Part shown: piece by piece, positions 1 to 9,617 of the stretch | How positions within the stretch are numbered: position 1 is the first letter of the stretch | Layout of the letters: every line of letters starts with the position of its first letter | Assembly: GCA_963803065.1 (NCBI GenBank) | Contig: CAWDKW010000009.1 | Coordinates: forward strand, 248,001 to 312,000 | Direction of reading: 5' to 3' | Origin: DASXMT01 sp963803065 | GTDB lineage: Bacteria; Actinomycetota; Acidimicrobiia; Acidimicrobiales; RAAP-2 | Length of the DNA stretch: 64,000 nt | Notes under the pieces: generated by a model | Seen by the model: only the letters and a program-made list of their open reading frames with translations | What the model was told of the DNA's origin: nothing | The model's database searches: none | Position numbers and translations under genes: made by a program

Positions 1-1
1 T

Positions 2-649
2 CCTGAGGGCCTGACCTACGCCCAAGCGGCGGCGCTCATCCAGAGCTACGGCACGGCGTTGTTCGCCCTGACCCGGCGTACCTCGGTGGCCCCCGGCGAG
101 CACCTGCTGGTGCTCGGGGCCGGCGGCGGCGTGGGCCTCGCCGTCATCGACGTCGCCCGCGCGCTGGGCGCACGGGTCATCGCCGCGGCGTCGACCGACG
201 AGAAGCTCGACGCGGCGCGGGCCATGGGTGCCGAGTCGACCATCGCCTACGAGCACGAGGACCTCAAGGCAGCGGCCCGGGCACTGTCAGATGGTGGCGT
301 CGACGTGGTGGTGGACCCGGTGGGCGGGGCCCACAGCGAGCCGGCGCTCCGGGCTCTGGGGCCCTTTGGCCGGTTCTGCGTCATCGGCTTCGCCGCCGGG
401 CCCATCCCCACCATCCCGCTCAACCAGGTGCTGCTCAACAACCGGACCGTGGTCGGCGTGGACTGGGGCGGCTGGATGTTCCGCGATCCCGACGGCAATC
501 ACCAGGTCCTCTCGCAACTAGCCGACATGGTGAGCCGGGACCAATTGCACCCGACGACCCCGGCCGAGTTCCGCCTGGCCGACGCCGCAGGCGTGATGAG
601 CGACCTCATCGACCGATCGGTGGTGGGCAAGGCCGTGCTGGTCCCCTGA
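2..649 (+). CDS. Quinone oxidoreductase / zinc-type alcohol dehydrogenase family, 5'-truncated by the window edge
   Basis: The open frame enters from the left edge; only the C-terminal 215 residues are visible. They form the nucleotide-binding half of a medium-chain dehydrogenase/reductase: the glycine-rich motif GAGGGVG (about residues 39-45 of the visible part), then an NADPH-type Rossmann core (ALGARVIAAAS), a VDVVVDPVGG strand and the C-terminal return segment with RSVVGKAVLVP. This resembles the NADPH:quinone oxidoreductase (zeta-crystallin) branch, which transfers hydride from NADPH to quinones or enones in the cytosol. The substrate cannot be told from sequence, and the N-terminal catalytic domain lies outside the window. 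Confidence 0.85.
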   Translation, partial: PEGLTYAQAAALIQSYGTALFALTRRTSVAPGEHLLVLGAGGGVGLAVIDVARALGARVIAAASTDEKLDAARAMGAESTIAYEHEDLKAAARALSDGGVDVVVDPVGGAHSEPALRALGPFGRFCVIGFAAGPIPTIPLNQVLLNNRTVVGVDWGGWMFRDPDGNHQVLSQLADMVSRDQLHPTTPAEFRLADAAGVMSDLIDRSVVGKAVLVP

Positions 650-727
650 CGGGTCCCCGGGCGGCCCTGCCGGACGGGGCACCCACCGACAGTGCCCTTC
701 GGAGACGTCGCCGACCGGGTAGACCGC

Positions 728-856
728 CACCGGGCAGAGACGGGTGATGGGAGTCACCGGGCAGACATGGGTGATCGGAGTCACCGGGCAGCCATGGTGA
801 TGGAGTCACCGGGCAGCCATGGTGATGGAGTCACCGGGCAGCCATGGTGATGAAGT
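728..856. repeat. Five tandem direct repeats of 25-27 bp
   Basis: Units begin with caccgggcag at 728, 755, 782, 807 and 832. The spacing is 27, 27, 25 and 25 bp, and the last three units are nearly identical (core caccgggcagccatggtgat). The array lies between two convergent genes. Its last unit forms the stop codon and last residues (ITMAAR) of the lipoprotein gene, so expansion of the array may have reset that protein's C-terminus. Confidence 0.85.
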
Positions 857-1895
857 CGCGCGCCCATGACGCCTCGAAGAACCGATCGGGGCCGCCGGCC
901 ATGCTGGGCAACAGCTCGGTGCCGTTGTCTGCTGCGGCGAGTCCGTTGCCCGGCGGGTTGTAGGTCACGAAGGTGTCCCATGCCGGATTGATGTCGAGCT
1001 CCATGGCCCGGACGGCGCCCGCCCGCACCAACAGGTCGGCCAGCTGGGGAACGTTGAGGCTCGGGCCCGAGACGTAGACGAGGGCGCCGTTGGCGGTGAC
1101 CCCGGCACCCGAGCGGTAGACCTGCGGGACCCCGCCGAGGGTGGAGCCCCATGCCGACGTGTCGGAGGGGTCGAGGCCGGGCACGGGCGCACCGCCGTCG
1201 ACCAGCAAGGTGAGGTTCTGGCGGACGGCCAGGACGTCCGGGGTCATAGCCATGTCCCGGCCCCACTCGCCGACCGTGACCGTCCCGTCCTGACTGATCA
1301 CCAACGACGCCGCCCCCGACACCAGTGGGGCGATCACCCGGCCCTCGGTGAAGTAGCCGCCGTGAGCGTCGGCCATCTGGAAGCCCCCGTTGAACACGCA
1401 CACCAGCGTCTGGGCGGCAGCGGGCAGGATGGGCGCCGTGTAGGTCCACGGACCGTCACCCGGGCTGATGCTGCCCGAGTAGAGGTTGCCCCTCAACAGC
1501 TTGGTGTCCATCCAGGCCACCCCGGCGATCGAGGTATTGCCCTCGGCCCGCATGGTCGTCACGTACACAGCCGACACGCCGCCGACCGTCCGGCCGGCCG
1601 GTTGCCATTGGCCCTCACCGGGGAGCGGCGGGGTGACCGATGGGTCGAGCGGGGCCGGTGTGGCCAGTGGAACGAGGGGCGGAGCCGTCGTGGTGGTGGT
1701 GGGGGGCACCGTAGTGCTCGTCGGCGCGGTGGTGGTCGTCGGCGCGGTGGTGGGCGCCGGCGTCGGGACAGTGACCGGCTTCGTCGGGGACGACCGGCGC
1801 GTGGCCGTAGCCGACGGGCTGCCGCAGGCGCTCAAGGCCGCAGCCGGGAGGACGAGCACCGTGGCCGCGGTCAGCCATCCTCGGCGAGTGGGCAC
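831..1895 (-). CDS. Secreted lipoprotein with NAGPA-like phosphodiester glycosidase domain
   Basis: A 354-residue protein. Its N-terminus is a lipoprotein signal (MPTRRGW, hydrophobic run, lipobox LSAC with Cys24). A Thr/Pro/Ala-rich linker (about 30-90) precedes a globular domain (about 95-350) with hallmarks of the phosphodiester glycosidase (DUF2233/NAGPA) fold: CVFNGGF, TEGRVIAPLVSG, LLVDGGAP and AMELDINPAWDTF. The family cleaves sugar-phosphodiester bonds; an extracytoplasmic, membrane-anchored role is inferred. The GTG start has a TACCAT -10 at 1907-1902, six nt upstream, fitting a leaderless transcript. The last residues come from the tandem repeat at 728-856. Confidence 0.72.
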   Translation of the reverse strand: MPTRRGWLTAATVLVLPAAALSACGSPSATATRRSSPTKPVTVPTPAPTTAPTTTTAPTSTTVPPTTTTTAPPLVPLATPAPLDPSVTPPLPGEGQWQPAGRTVGGVSAVYVTTMRAEGNTSIAGVAWMDTKLLRGNLYSGSISPGDGPWTYTAPILPAAAQTLVCVFNGGFQMADAHGGYFTEGRVIAPLVSGAASLVISQDGTVTVGEWGRDMAMTPDVLAVRQNLTLLVDGGAPVPGLDPSDTSAWGSTLGGVPQVYRSGAGVTANGALVYVSGPSLNVPQLADLLVRAGAVRAMELDINPAWDTFVTYNPPGNGLAAADNGTELLPSMAGGPDRFFEASWARDFITMAAR

Positions 1896-1924
1896 CGGCC
1901 AATGGTAGGCGCCGGCCGGGATGC

Positions 1925-2389
1925 TCAGGCGGCGGGAGCCCGGCCCGGGTTCCGAGGCTCAGGGTCGGCTGGCCCGGAGTGCGACCACCCGCTCCAGCGG
2001 GCCACCACGATGGCGATCACCGGGCCGGTTGGCGGGTCCACCCGGTACTGGCGGTACTTGGCCTGGAGCAAACGGATCGCCGCCGAGCAGCGTTCAGGAT
2101 CCCCCCAGACCTCACCGAGACCGTCGGCTCGCGCCCACCAGAGGTTTGCCCAGTCGTCCTCGTAGTGATCGGCCAGTGCCGATACCCGAGGGTTCTCGGC
2201 GATGTTGGCGATTCGCCGGAGGGTCCGGGACGACTTGGGTTTGTTGTCGACGGCCAGGACGATCACGTCGTCATCGAGGGCGAAGGTGAAAGGCACCAGG
2301 TGCGGCGAGCCAGCGGCGTCCGCCGTAGCCAGTCGGGCCACCTGGGCTCGGCCAAAGCGCTCCCGGGCCTCACCCTCGGTCAGCCGCAC
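1925..2389 (-). CDS. PPOX-class, probably F420-dependent, oxidoreductase (TIGR03668-like)
   Basis: A 154-residue split beta-barrel flavin/deazaflavin-binding protein. Visible features are the N-terminal helix plus ARLATADAAGSPHLVPFTFALDDD, the VDNKPKSSRTLRR loop that would contact the cofactor phosphate, and the DDWANLWWARADG segment typical of actinobacterial TIGR03668 proteins. Such proteins reduce small substrates with F420H2, but the physiological substrate is unknown. Start: GTG with AAGGTGAG a few bases upstream. It is divergent from leuA, and its 5' end lies about 100 nt from the leuA leader. Confidence 0.75.
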   Translation of the reverse strand: MRLTEGEARERFGRAQVARLATADAAGSPHLVPFTFALDDDVIVLAVDNKPKSSRTLRRIANIAENPRVSALADHYEDDWANLWWARADGLGEVWGDPERCSAAIRLLQAKYRQYRVDPPTGPVIAIVVARWSGWSHSGPADPEPRNPGRAPAA

Positions 2390-2495
2390 GCGCTCACCTT
2401 AGCGATGCCTTCGACCGCTCCCGCCTCGGGTACAGCCCTTCCAGGGGCCGGCTCGTACCGGGCGCACCTTGACGGTGACGGCCTGGGCTGGCACG

Positions 2496-2546
2496 ATGGA
2501 GCTCACTGTGTACCGGACACCGACTTCGAGCCTCCTCCTTACCTGA
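2496..2546 (+). CDS. Putative leu leader peptide (MELTVYRTPTSSLLLT)
   Basis: A 16-codon open frame directly ahead of leuA. Codons 13-15 are three consecutive leucines (CTC CTC CTT), followed by ACC and TGA. A run of the regulated amino acid next to the stop, followed by two hairpins, is the classic layout of ribosome-mediated attenuation. The start could be ATG 2496 or GTG 2508; a TTGACG at 2469-2474 with CACGAT 17 nt later is a possible promoter that would favour a nearly leaderless start at 2508. Function is inferred from layout; the leucine run is seen directly. Confidence 0.75.
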   Translation: MELTVYRTPTSSLLLT

Positions 2547-2548
2547 CG

Positions 2549-2570
2549 GCGAACGCCACATAGCGTTCGC
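2549..2570 (+). promoter_or_regulatory. Pause or alternative hairpin of the leuA attenuator
   Basis: Perfect 8-bp stem (gcgaacgc / gcgttcgc) with a 6-nt loop, starting 2 nt after the leader-peptide stop codon. It is placed where a ribosome stalled on the Leu codons would prevent its folding, so it fits an attenuator pause hairpin. Confidence 0.6.
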
Positions 2571-2574
2571 TCGC

Positions 2575-2608
2575 AACCTCCTGTGCCGACTCGGCCAGGA
2601 GGTTTTTT
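2575..2608 (+). terminator. Intrinsic terminator (attenuator) upstream of leuA
   Basis: Perfect stem aacctcct / aggaggtt (2575-2582 and 2597-2604) with a GC-rich interior, followed by six T residues (2603-2608). It lies in the sense direction between the leader peptide and leuA, so it would stop transcription when the leader is translated without delay. U-run terminators are otherwise rare in this window. Confidence 0.8.
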
Positions 2609-2693
2609 GTTGGGCAGGCCGCCATGCGGACCGAGCTCGGTCAGAGGTCAAAGAGTCAAAGAGCAAGAGAACAAGAGAGCAAGGAGCACGACG

Positions 2694-4424
2694 ATGAGCA
2701 CAGAGCAGCGAGCGGCCACGGCCACCGGGCAGCCTCGCCTCGCCCTCCCTTGCGACGTCTCCCCCATGCCATTCGGGCTCTACCACTCGCACGTTCCCTT
2801 GCATCTCCCCGAGCGCACCTGGCCCGATCGCCAGTTCACCCGGGCGCCGCAGTGGGCCAGCGTCGACCTGCGCGACGGCAACCAGGCCCTGGTCGACCCC
2901 ATGGACGCCGAGCGCAAGCTCAAGCTGTTCGAGACGCTGGTCGCCGTGGGCTTCAAGGACATCGAGGTGGGCTTCCCGTCGGCCTCCCAGACCGACTACG
3001 ACTTCCAGCGCCAGATCATCGAGGAAGACCTCATCCCCGACGACGTGATCATCCAGGTCCTGGTGCAGTGCCGCGAGGAGCTGATCGAGCGGACCTACCA
3101 GTCGCTGGCCGGGGCCCGCCAGGCCATCGTGCACTTCTACAACTCGACGTCGGAGCTGCAACGCCGCGTCGTCTTCGGGCTGGACAAGGGTGGGATCGTC
3201 GACATCGCCGTCAATGCCGCCCGCCTGTGCAAGAAGTTCGAGGCGACCGTCCCCGACACCGACATCCGCTACGAGTACTCGCCCGAGAGCTTCACCGGCA
3301 CCGAGCCCGAGTTCGCCATCGAGATCTGCGAAGCGGTCATGGAGGTCATCGAGCCGACACCCGAACGCCCCATCATCATCAACCTGCCGGCCACGGTGGA
3401 GATGTACACGCCCAACGTCTACGCCGATGTCATCGAGTGGTGCAGTTCCCACATCGCCAATCGTGACTCGGTCATCTTGAGCCTGCATCCCCACAACGAC
3501 CGGGGCACGGCGGTGGCCGCCGCCGAGCTCGCCGTCCTGGCCGGGGCTGACCGAGTGGAGGGAACGCTGTTCGGCAACGGCGAGCGGACCGGCAACGTGG
3601 ACATCGTCACCCTGGCCATGAACCTCTTCTCCCAGGGCATCGATCCCGCCCTCGACTTCGGCGACATCGAGCGGGTGCGCCGGGTAGCCGAGTACTCCAC
3701 CCGGATGCCCGTCCATCCCCGGCACCCCTATGCCGGCGACCTGGTCTACACGGCGTTCTCCGGGTCGCACCAGGACGCCATCAAGAAGGGGATGGCGGCC
3801 ATCGGGACCGACTACGACCAGTGGGAGGTGCCCTACCTCCCCATCGACCCCAAGCACACCGGACGGACGTACGAGGCCATCATCCAGGTCAACAGCCAGT
3901 CGGGCAAGGGTGGGGTGGCCTACATCATGGATGCCGAGCACGGCCTCGACCTCCCCCGCCGCCTGCAGATCGAGTTCTCCAAGGAGGTGCAGGTGGCCAC
4001 GGAGGCCAGCGGCACGGTGATCCACCCCGACGAGATGTGGGACGTGTTCTCCGCTACCTATCTCCCCGGTGAGGAGGGGATCCGGCTGCTCGGCAGCGAG
4101 GTCACCACCAAGGAGCAGCGGACGACGGTGGTGGCCCAGCTCCTGGTGGACGGCGAGCACACGACGGTGGCCGGCGAGGGCAACGGTCCGATCGATGCCC
4201 TGGTTTCCGGACTGCGGAACGAGCTGGGGGTCCGGTTCGAGGTGAAGGACTACAGCCAGCACGCGCTCACCGCCGGGAGCGGGGCCTCCGCGGTGGCCTA
4301 CGTCGAGGCCGAGGAGCCCGACGGGACCACGTGGTGGGGAGTGGGCATGGACTCGAGCACCCTCGACGCGTCGCTGGGCGCGGTGGTCAGCGCAGCCAAT
4401 CGGATCATGCCCCGTCGGCCCTGA
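2694..4424 (+). CDS. leuA: 2-isopropylmalate synthase
   Basis: Condenses acetyl-CoA with 2-oxoisovalerate to 2-isopropylmalate, the committed step of leucine synthesis. The 576-residue length and domain order match the mycobacterial-type enzyme: a catalytic TIM barrel opening with DLRDGNQ (about 58-64), metal ligands in LHPHNDRGT (about 263-271), the GNGERTGNVD motif, a linker, and a C-terminal regulatory domain (about 425-570) that binds leucine in the family. The ATG at 2694 is chosen for its AAGGAG 7 nt upstream and because the N-terminus then matches the family. A leader peptide and terminator upstream imply attenuation; allosteric feedback is expected from the family. Confidence 0.96.
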   Translation: MSTEQRAATATGQPRLALPCDVSPMPFGLYHSHVPLHLPERTWPDRQFTRAPQWASVDLRDGNQALVDPMDAERKLKLFETLVAVGFKDIEVGFPSASQTDYDFQRQIIEEDLIPDDVIIQVLVQCREELIERTYQSLAGARQAIVHFYNSTSELQRRVVFGLDKGGIVDIAVNAARLCKKFEATVPDTDIRYEYSPESFTGTEPEFAIEICEAVMEVIEPTPERPIIINLPATVEMYTPNVYADVIEWCSSHIANRDSVILSLHPHNDRGTAVAAAELAVLAGADRVEGTLFGNGERTGNVDIVTLAMNLFSQGIDPALDFGDIERVRRVAEYSTRMPVHPRHPYAGDLVYTAFSGSHQDAIKKGMAAIGTDYDQWEVPYLPIDPKHTGRTYEAIIQVNSQSGKGGVAYIMDAEHGLDLPRRLQIEFSKEVQVATEASGTVIHPDEMWDVFSATYLPGEEGIRLLGSEVTTKEQRTTVVAQLLVDGEHTTVAGEGNGPIDALVSGLRNELGVRFEVKDYSQHALTAGSGASAVAYVEAEEPDGTTWWGVGMDSSTLDASLGAVVSAANRIMPRRP

Positions 4425-4432
4425 CCGGGGAA

Positions 4433-5929
4433 TCAATCGTCTGACCGGTCCGAACGGCCTGACCGCGGGGGCTCCTCGAAGACCCTCGTCAGCTCCCCTG
4501 ACTCGTACGGGTCGGCCAGGACCAGGAGCTCGTCGCCGGTCTGCAACCGGGTGCTCCCCCTCGCCGGCACGGTCTGACCCGCCCGGACCACGAGGCTGAT
4601 CCAGGCGCCACCGGGTAGATCGGTCAGCTCAGCGATCGTGCGGCCGTTGATAGGTGAACGAGCTGCGATCGTGAAACGGTGCACGCCAGATGGCTCGTCC
4701 CGGAGCCGCACCCCCAGGGCCCACGGCTCCGGCTCGACCGTCCGCATCGGAATGTGCAGGAGCCGGGCGACGGTCGGCACCAGCCCGCCCTGGACGACGA
4801 CAGAGAACATGACGACGATCACGACGATGCCGTAGAGGCGCTTCGCGTCGGCCACGTGCGAGGTGACCAAGAACGTTCCGAGCAGGATGGGCACGGCGCC
4901 CCGGAGCCCGGCGAAGAGCACGAAGCCTCGCTCGTTGACCGTGAGGCTGGTCGGGACCAGGCACAGCCCCACCAGGATTGGCCGAACGGCGAAGGCCAGC
5001 ACCGCACCGAGCACGAGTCCCGGCACCCACACGTCAGGGTGTGCGAGCTCGGCGAGGTCGACGGTCAGACCGAGAAGGACGAAGGCCACGATCTCGGCGA
5101 GGCTGGCGATGGCCGAGTGGAACCGCTCGATCTCCCCCTTGTAAGGAGCGCGCTCGTCGCCCAGCACGATCCCGGCAGCGAAGACGGCGAGGAATCCGGA
5201 CCCGTGGGCCAGTGTGGCCACGCTGAACACCAGCAATGCCGACGCGATGGTGCGAAGCGGATAGAGCCCCTCGCTCGGAAGGGGTACCCGGCGCATGAAC
5301 ACCAGCAACATCCTGCCGCCGACGATCCCGACCACGGCGCCGACCCCGATCTGGAGAGCGAACTCGCCACCGGCGTGTGCGAAGGCGCCGAGACTCACCC
5401 CTCCGGCGGCAAGGAGAGCGGTCATCAGAGCGATACCGATCGGGTCGTTCGCACCCGACTCCCCCTCCAGGATGGTGCCGCTGCGGCCAGAGACCTCGCG
5501 TCGTCCGAGTACGGAGAACACGACCGCCGGATCGGTCGGGGACACGGCAATGCCGACCAGCAGCGAGACGTACCACCCGAGCCCGAACGCAAAGTGGACG
5601 AACGCCCCGCAGGCAGCCGCGGTCAAGAGGGTGCCTATGACCCCGACGGCTGTGATGGCGACGGCCGCCGACCGGAAGCGGGTTCGACCGATGTCCATGC
5701 CCCCGTTGAACAGGATGAACACCAGGGCGATGACGACCGTCCGCTGCACCACCTGCACCGATGGTGCATGCAGCACGGGGATGGCCTTCACCGCAACGGC
5801 CGCGGCCACCAGGAAGAACGCGGGCGCCGGAACCTGAACCCGTTCGGTCAACCGGTTCGACAGCACTGCGAGCAGGCCCGCCGCGGCCACCACCAGGACC
5901 ACCAGAGCGAACGGTTCGGCGTCGGTCAC
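4433..5929 (-). CDS. NhaP/CvrA-type K+(Na+)/H+ antiporter with C-terminal RCK-C domain
   Basis: A 498-residue CPA1-family antiporter. It has about 12 hydrophobic segments, the conserved membrane motif GIAVSPTDPAVVFSVL, the EGESGANDPIG loop (the ND pair carries cation exchange in this family), then a cytosolic TrkA-C/RCK-like domain (about 405-490) ending in an acidic/arginine tail. It probably exports K+ or Na+ in exchange for H+. Start: GTG at 5929 with GGAG 7 nt upstream; a longer frame upstream lacks family similarity. It converges tightly on leuA (8 nt apart) and is divergent from the amidohydrolase gene. Confidence 0.88.
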   Translation of the reverse strand: MTDAEPFALVVLVVAAAGLLAVLSNRLTERVQVPAPAFFLVAAAVAVKAIPVLHAPSVQVVQRTVVIALVFILFNGGMDIGRTRFRSAAVAITAVGVIGTLLTAAACGAFVHFAFGLGWYVSLLVGIAVSPTDPAVVFSVLGRREVSGRSGTILEGESGANDPIGIALMTALLAAGGVSLGAFAHAGGEFALQIGVGAVVGIVGGRMLLVFMRRVPLPSEGLYPLRTIASALLVFSVATLAHGSGFLAVFAAGIVLGDERAPYKGEIERFHSAIASLAEIVAFVLLGLTVDLAELAHPDVWVPGLVLGAVLAFAVRPILVGLCLVPTSLTVNERGFVLFAGLRGAVPILLGTFLVTSHVADAKRLYGIVVIVVMFSVVVQGGLVPTVARLLHIPMRTVEPEPWALGVRLRDEPSGVHRFTIAARSPINGRTIAELTDLPGGAWISLVVRAGQTVPARGSTRLQTGDELLVLADPYESGELTRVFEEPPRSGRSDRSDD

Positions 5930-6057
5930 AATGGTGCTCCTCGGATCGGACGTGGCTAGGACACTGCCGACCAGGCTTCCCGGCGCACCACGGCCATCGT
6001 ACCTGCCCGCGCCCGCCTCAGAGAGGAAGGTCGCCTGACATGGGCGGCCAGGGAAAT

Positions 6058-6075
6058 CGAAACCTGTTCTAGCAT
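6058..6075 (+). promoter_or_regulatory. KstR-like palindrome overlapping a -10 element
   Basis: The 14-mer cgaaacctgttcta at 6058-6071 matches the mycobacterial KstR consensus TnnAACnnGTTnnA at seven of eight fixed positions (first base C). It overlaps TAGCAT (6070-6075), a good -10 for the following amidohydrolase gene. The match is seen in the sequence; regulation by a KstR-like TetR repressor is inference. Confidence 0.4.
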
Positions 6076-6107
6076 GGGAGCCGAACCGAGAGGGAGGGCA
6101 CCGACCC

Positions 6108-6986
6108 ATGAGCATGCCAACCGACGTAGGGGCTGTCGACACGATGATCAGCTTCCCCCACAAGGACATGAAGGCCGTCTACCGCTTCATCACCGACCAG
6201 ACCAAGGACAAGGAGTCCAAAGAGGAGTTCGCTTTCCCGGTCGAGTACATGTTCAAGGACGTGCCGGAAAAGGGGCTCATCGACTCGGACGACCCCATTG
6301 CCGTCACTCTCGGAGAGATGGACCGGTGGGGCATCGACAAGGGCCTGATCGGGGTGGACGACGGTGACGGCAAGGGCCAAGAGGCGATCCGCCGCTACCC
6401 CGACCGCTTCATCCCCTCGCTATCGGTCGACCCCAACGACGGCATGGACGGGATCAAGGCGATGACCCGCGCTTACGAGAAGTGGGGCATCCGGGCCGTG
6501 GGCGCCTTCCCGGCCGGGACCTATCCCCAAGTGGCCATCAACGACAAGAAGATGTACCCCATCTACGCCAAGTGCGTCGAGCTGGGCATTCCCATCTTCT
6601 GCTGCGCCGGGGTCCCCGGCCCCCGGATCAAGTTCGCCGTGCAGAAGGTGGAGCTGATCGACGAAGTCATGTACGACTTCCCCGACCTGGTGTTCGTCAC
6701 CCGCCACGGCTGCGAGCCGTGGACGGAGCTGGCGGTGAAGCTGATGCTCAAGTGGCCCGGTCTCCACTACTCGACGAGCGCCTTCGCCCCGAAGTACTAC
6801 AACAAGCACATCATCGACTTTGCCAACACGCGGGGGGCCGACAAGGTCATCTACGCCGGCTACTTCCCCATGGGCCTGTCCATCGAGCGGATCATGACCG
6901 AGATGCCCCACGTCGGGTTCAAGGACGACGTCTGGCCGAAGTTCCTGCGCACGAACGCCCTCCGGGTCCTCGGGCTGGCCGACTGA
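6108..6986 (+). CDS. Amidohydrolase-family (PF04909-like) TIM-barrel protein
   Basis: A 292-residue protein of the amidohydrolase-2 type, a family of metal-dependent hydrolases and decarboxylases often found in actinobacterial catabolic clusters. Barrel strands end in RFIPSLSVDPND, WGIRAVGAFPAG, LGIPIFCCAGVPG, LVFVTRHGCEPW and KVIYAGYFPMG. The canonical HxH metal motif is replaced at the N-terminus by VDTMISFPH, and the usual C-terminal metal-ligand Asp is absent in YAGYFPMG, so the metal site differs from classical members. Start: ATG with AGGGAGGG about 8 nt upstream. A KstR-like operator overlaps its promoter. Substrate unknown. Confidence 0.8.
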   Translation: MSMPTDVGAVDTMISFPHKDMKAVYRFITDQTKDKESKEEFAFPVEYMFKDVPEKGLIDSDDPIAVTLGEMDRWGIDKGLIGVDDGDGKGQEAIRRYPDRFIPSLSVDPNDGMDGIKAMTRAYEKWGIRAVGAFPAGTYPQVAINDKKMYPIYAKCVELGIPIFCCAGVPGPRIKFAVQKVELIDEVMYDFPDLVFVTRHGCEPWTELAVKLMLKWPGLHYSTSAFAPKYYNKHIIDFANTRGADKVIYAGYFPMGLSIERIMTEMPHVGFKDDVWPKFLRTNALRVLGLAD

Positions 6987-7103
6987 CCGGCGCAGCCGGG
7001 AGGTCGAGACAGAGGATGCCGACGGGGTCCGGCTGGTGATCTTCAAACGCCGGCGGCGCGCGGTGCCAACCCGGAGGAACGCGACCGCCGGGAGAACACC
7101 GAG

Positions 7104-7568
7104 CTACGAGTAGCGGGCGGCCTTTGTCCCCGGAGGATTGTGGACGCCGGGGACCAGGTCGGGGTTCTCGACGCATACCTCGCACTCGAGCCCGTCGGGA
7201 TCGCGGAAGAAGACGCTGAGCATCGGTCCGAAATCGGTGACGAAGGCGTCTGCTGCCCCCCGGGCCATGAGGCGCTCACGGATGGTCTCGAACGCCTCGA
7301 TCGAGTCCGCCTGGAGGGCAAGGTGGTCGATGCGCCCGCGCCCGAACATCGGGGTCTGGCGGTCGGCCTCGGTGTTGCCCTCGATGTGGAACACGTTGAG
7401 CTCCGCCCAGTCACCGACCTTGATGATCGTGAGTCGGGGTCCCTGCCCTGTTGGGAGCTCAGCACCGTCGCGGAGGACCTCCGCCTCGAAGACCTCTCGG
7501 TAGAACGCCTTCAGGCGGTCGACGTCGTTGGTGATCGTGGCTACGTGGTTTATTCCCTTGAGCAACAC
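7104..7568 (-). CDS. VOC (glyoxalase/dioxygenase) superfamily protein
   Basis: A 154-residue protein with two beta-alpha-beta-beta-beta modules: INHVATITNDVDRLKAFYREVFEAEV near the N-terminus, RIDHLALQADS in the middle, and the C-terminal FFRDPDGLECEVCVENP. Typical vicinal-oxygen-chelate metal ligands are visible (His of INHVA, His of IDHLA, Glu of LECEV). Substrate unknown; such proteins can be isomerases, dioxygenases or binding proteins. It starts 7 nt after the acs stop codon, so it is probably the last gene of the satP-acs transcript. Confidence 0.8.
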   Translation of the reverse strand: MLLKGINHVATITNDVDRLKAFYREVFEAEVLRDGAELPTGQGPRLTIIKVGDWAELNVFHIEGNTEADRQTPMFGRGRIDHLALQADSIEAFETIRERLMARGAADAFVTDFGPMLSVFFRDPDGLECEVCVENPDLVPGVHNPPGTKAARYS

Positions 7569-7575
7569 GGTGAGC

Positions 7576-9561
<1,986 letters not shown>

Positions 9562-9617
9562 GCCTCGTCCCTCTCCATCGTCGCCGTCGAGTCGCGGCTG
9601 CCATCCCTACCCCAGTG

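Noticed and set aside
2460..2694. T-box riboswitch upstream of leuA
   Set aside because: No T-box sequence (AGGGTGG-ACCGCG-like) is present; the consecutive leucine codons next to the hairpins fit ribosome-mediated attenuation better.
2394..4436. 680-codon open frame on the minus strand opposite leuA
   Set aside because: leuA carries all family motifs; the antisense product has no recognisable domain and is Gly/Val/Asp-rich, typical of a GC-rich shadow.
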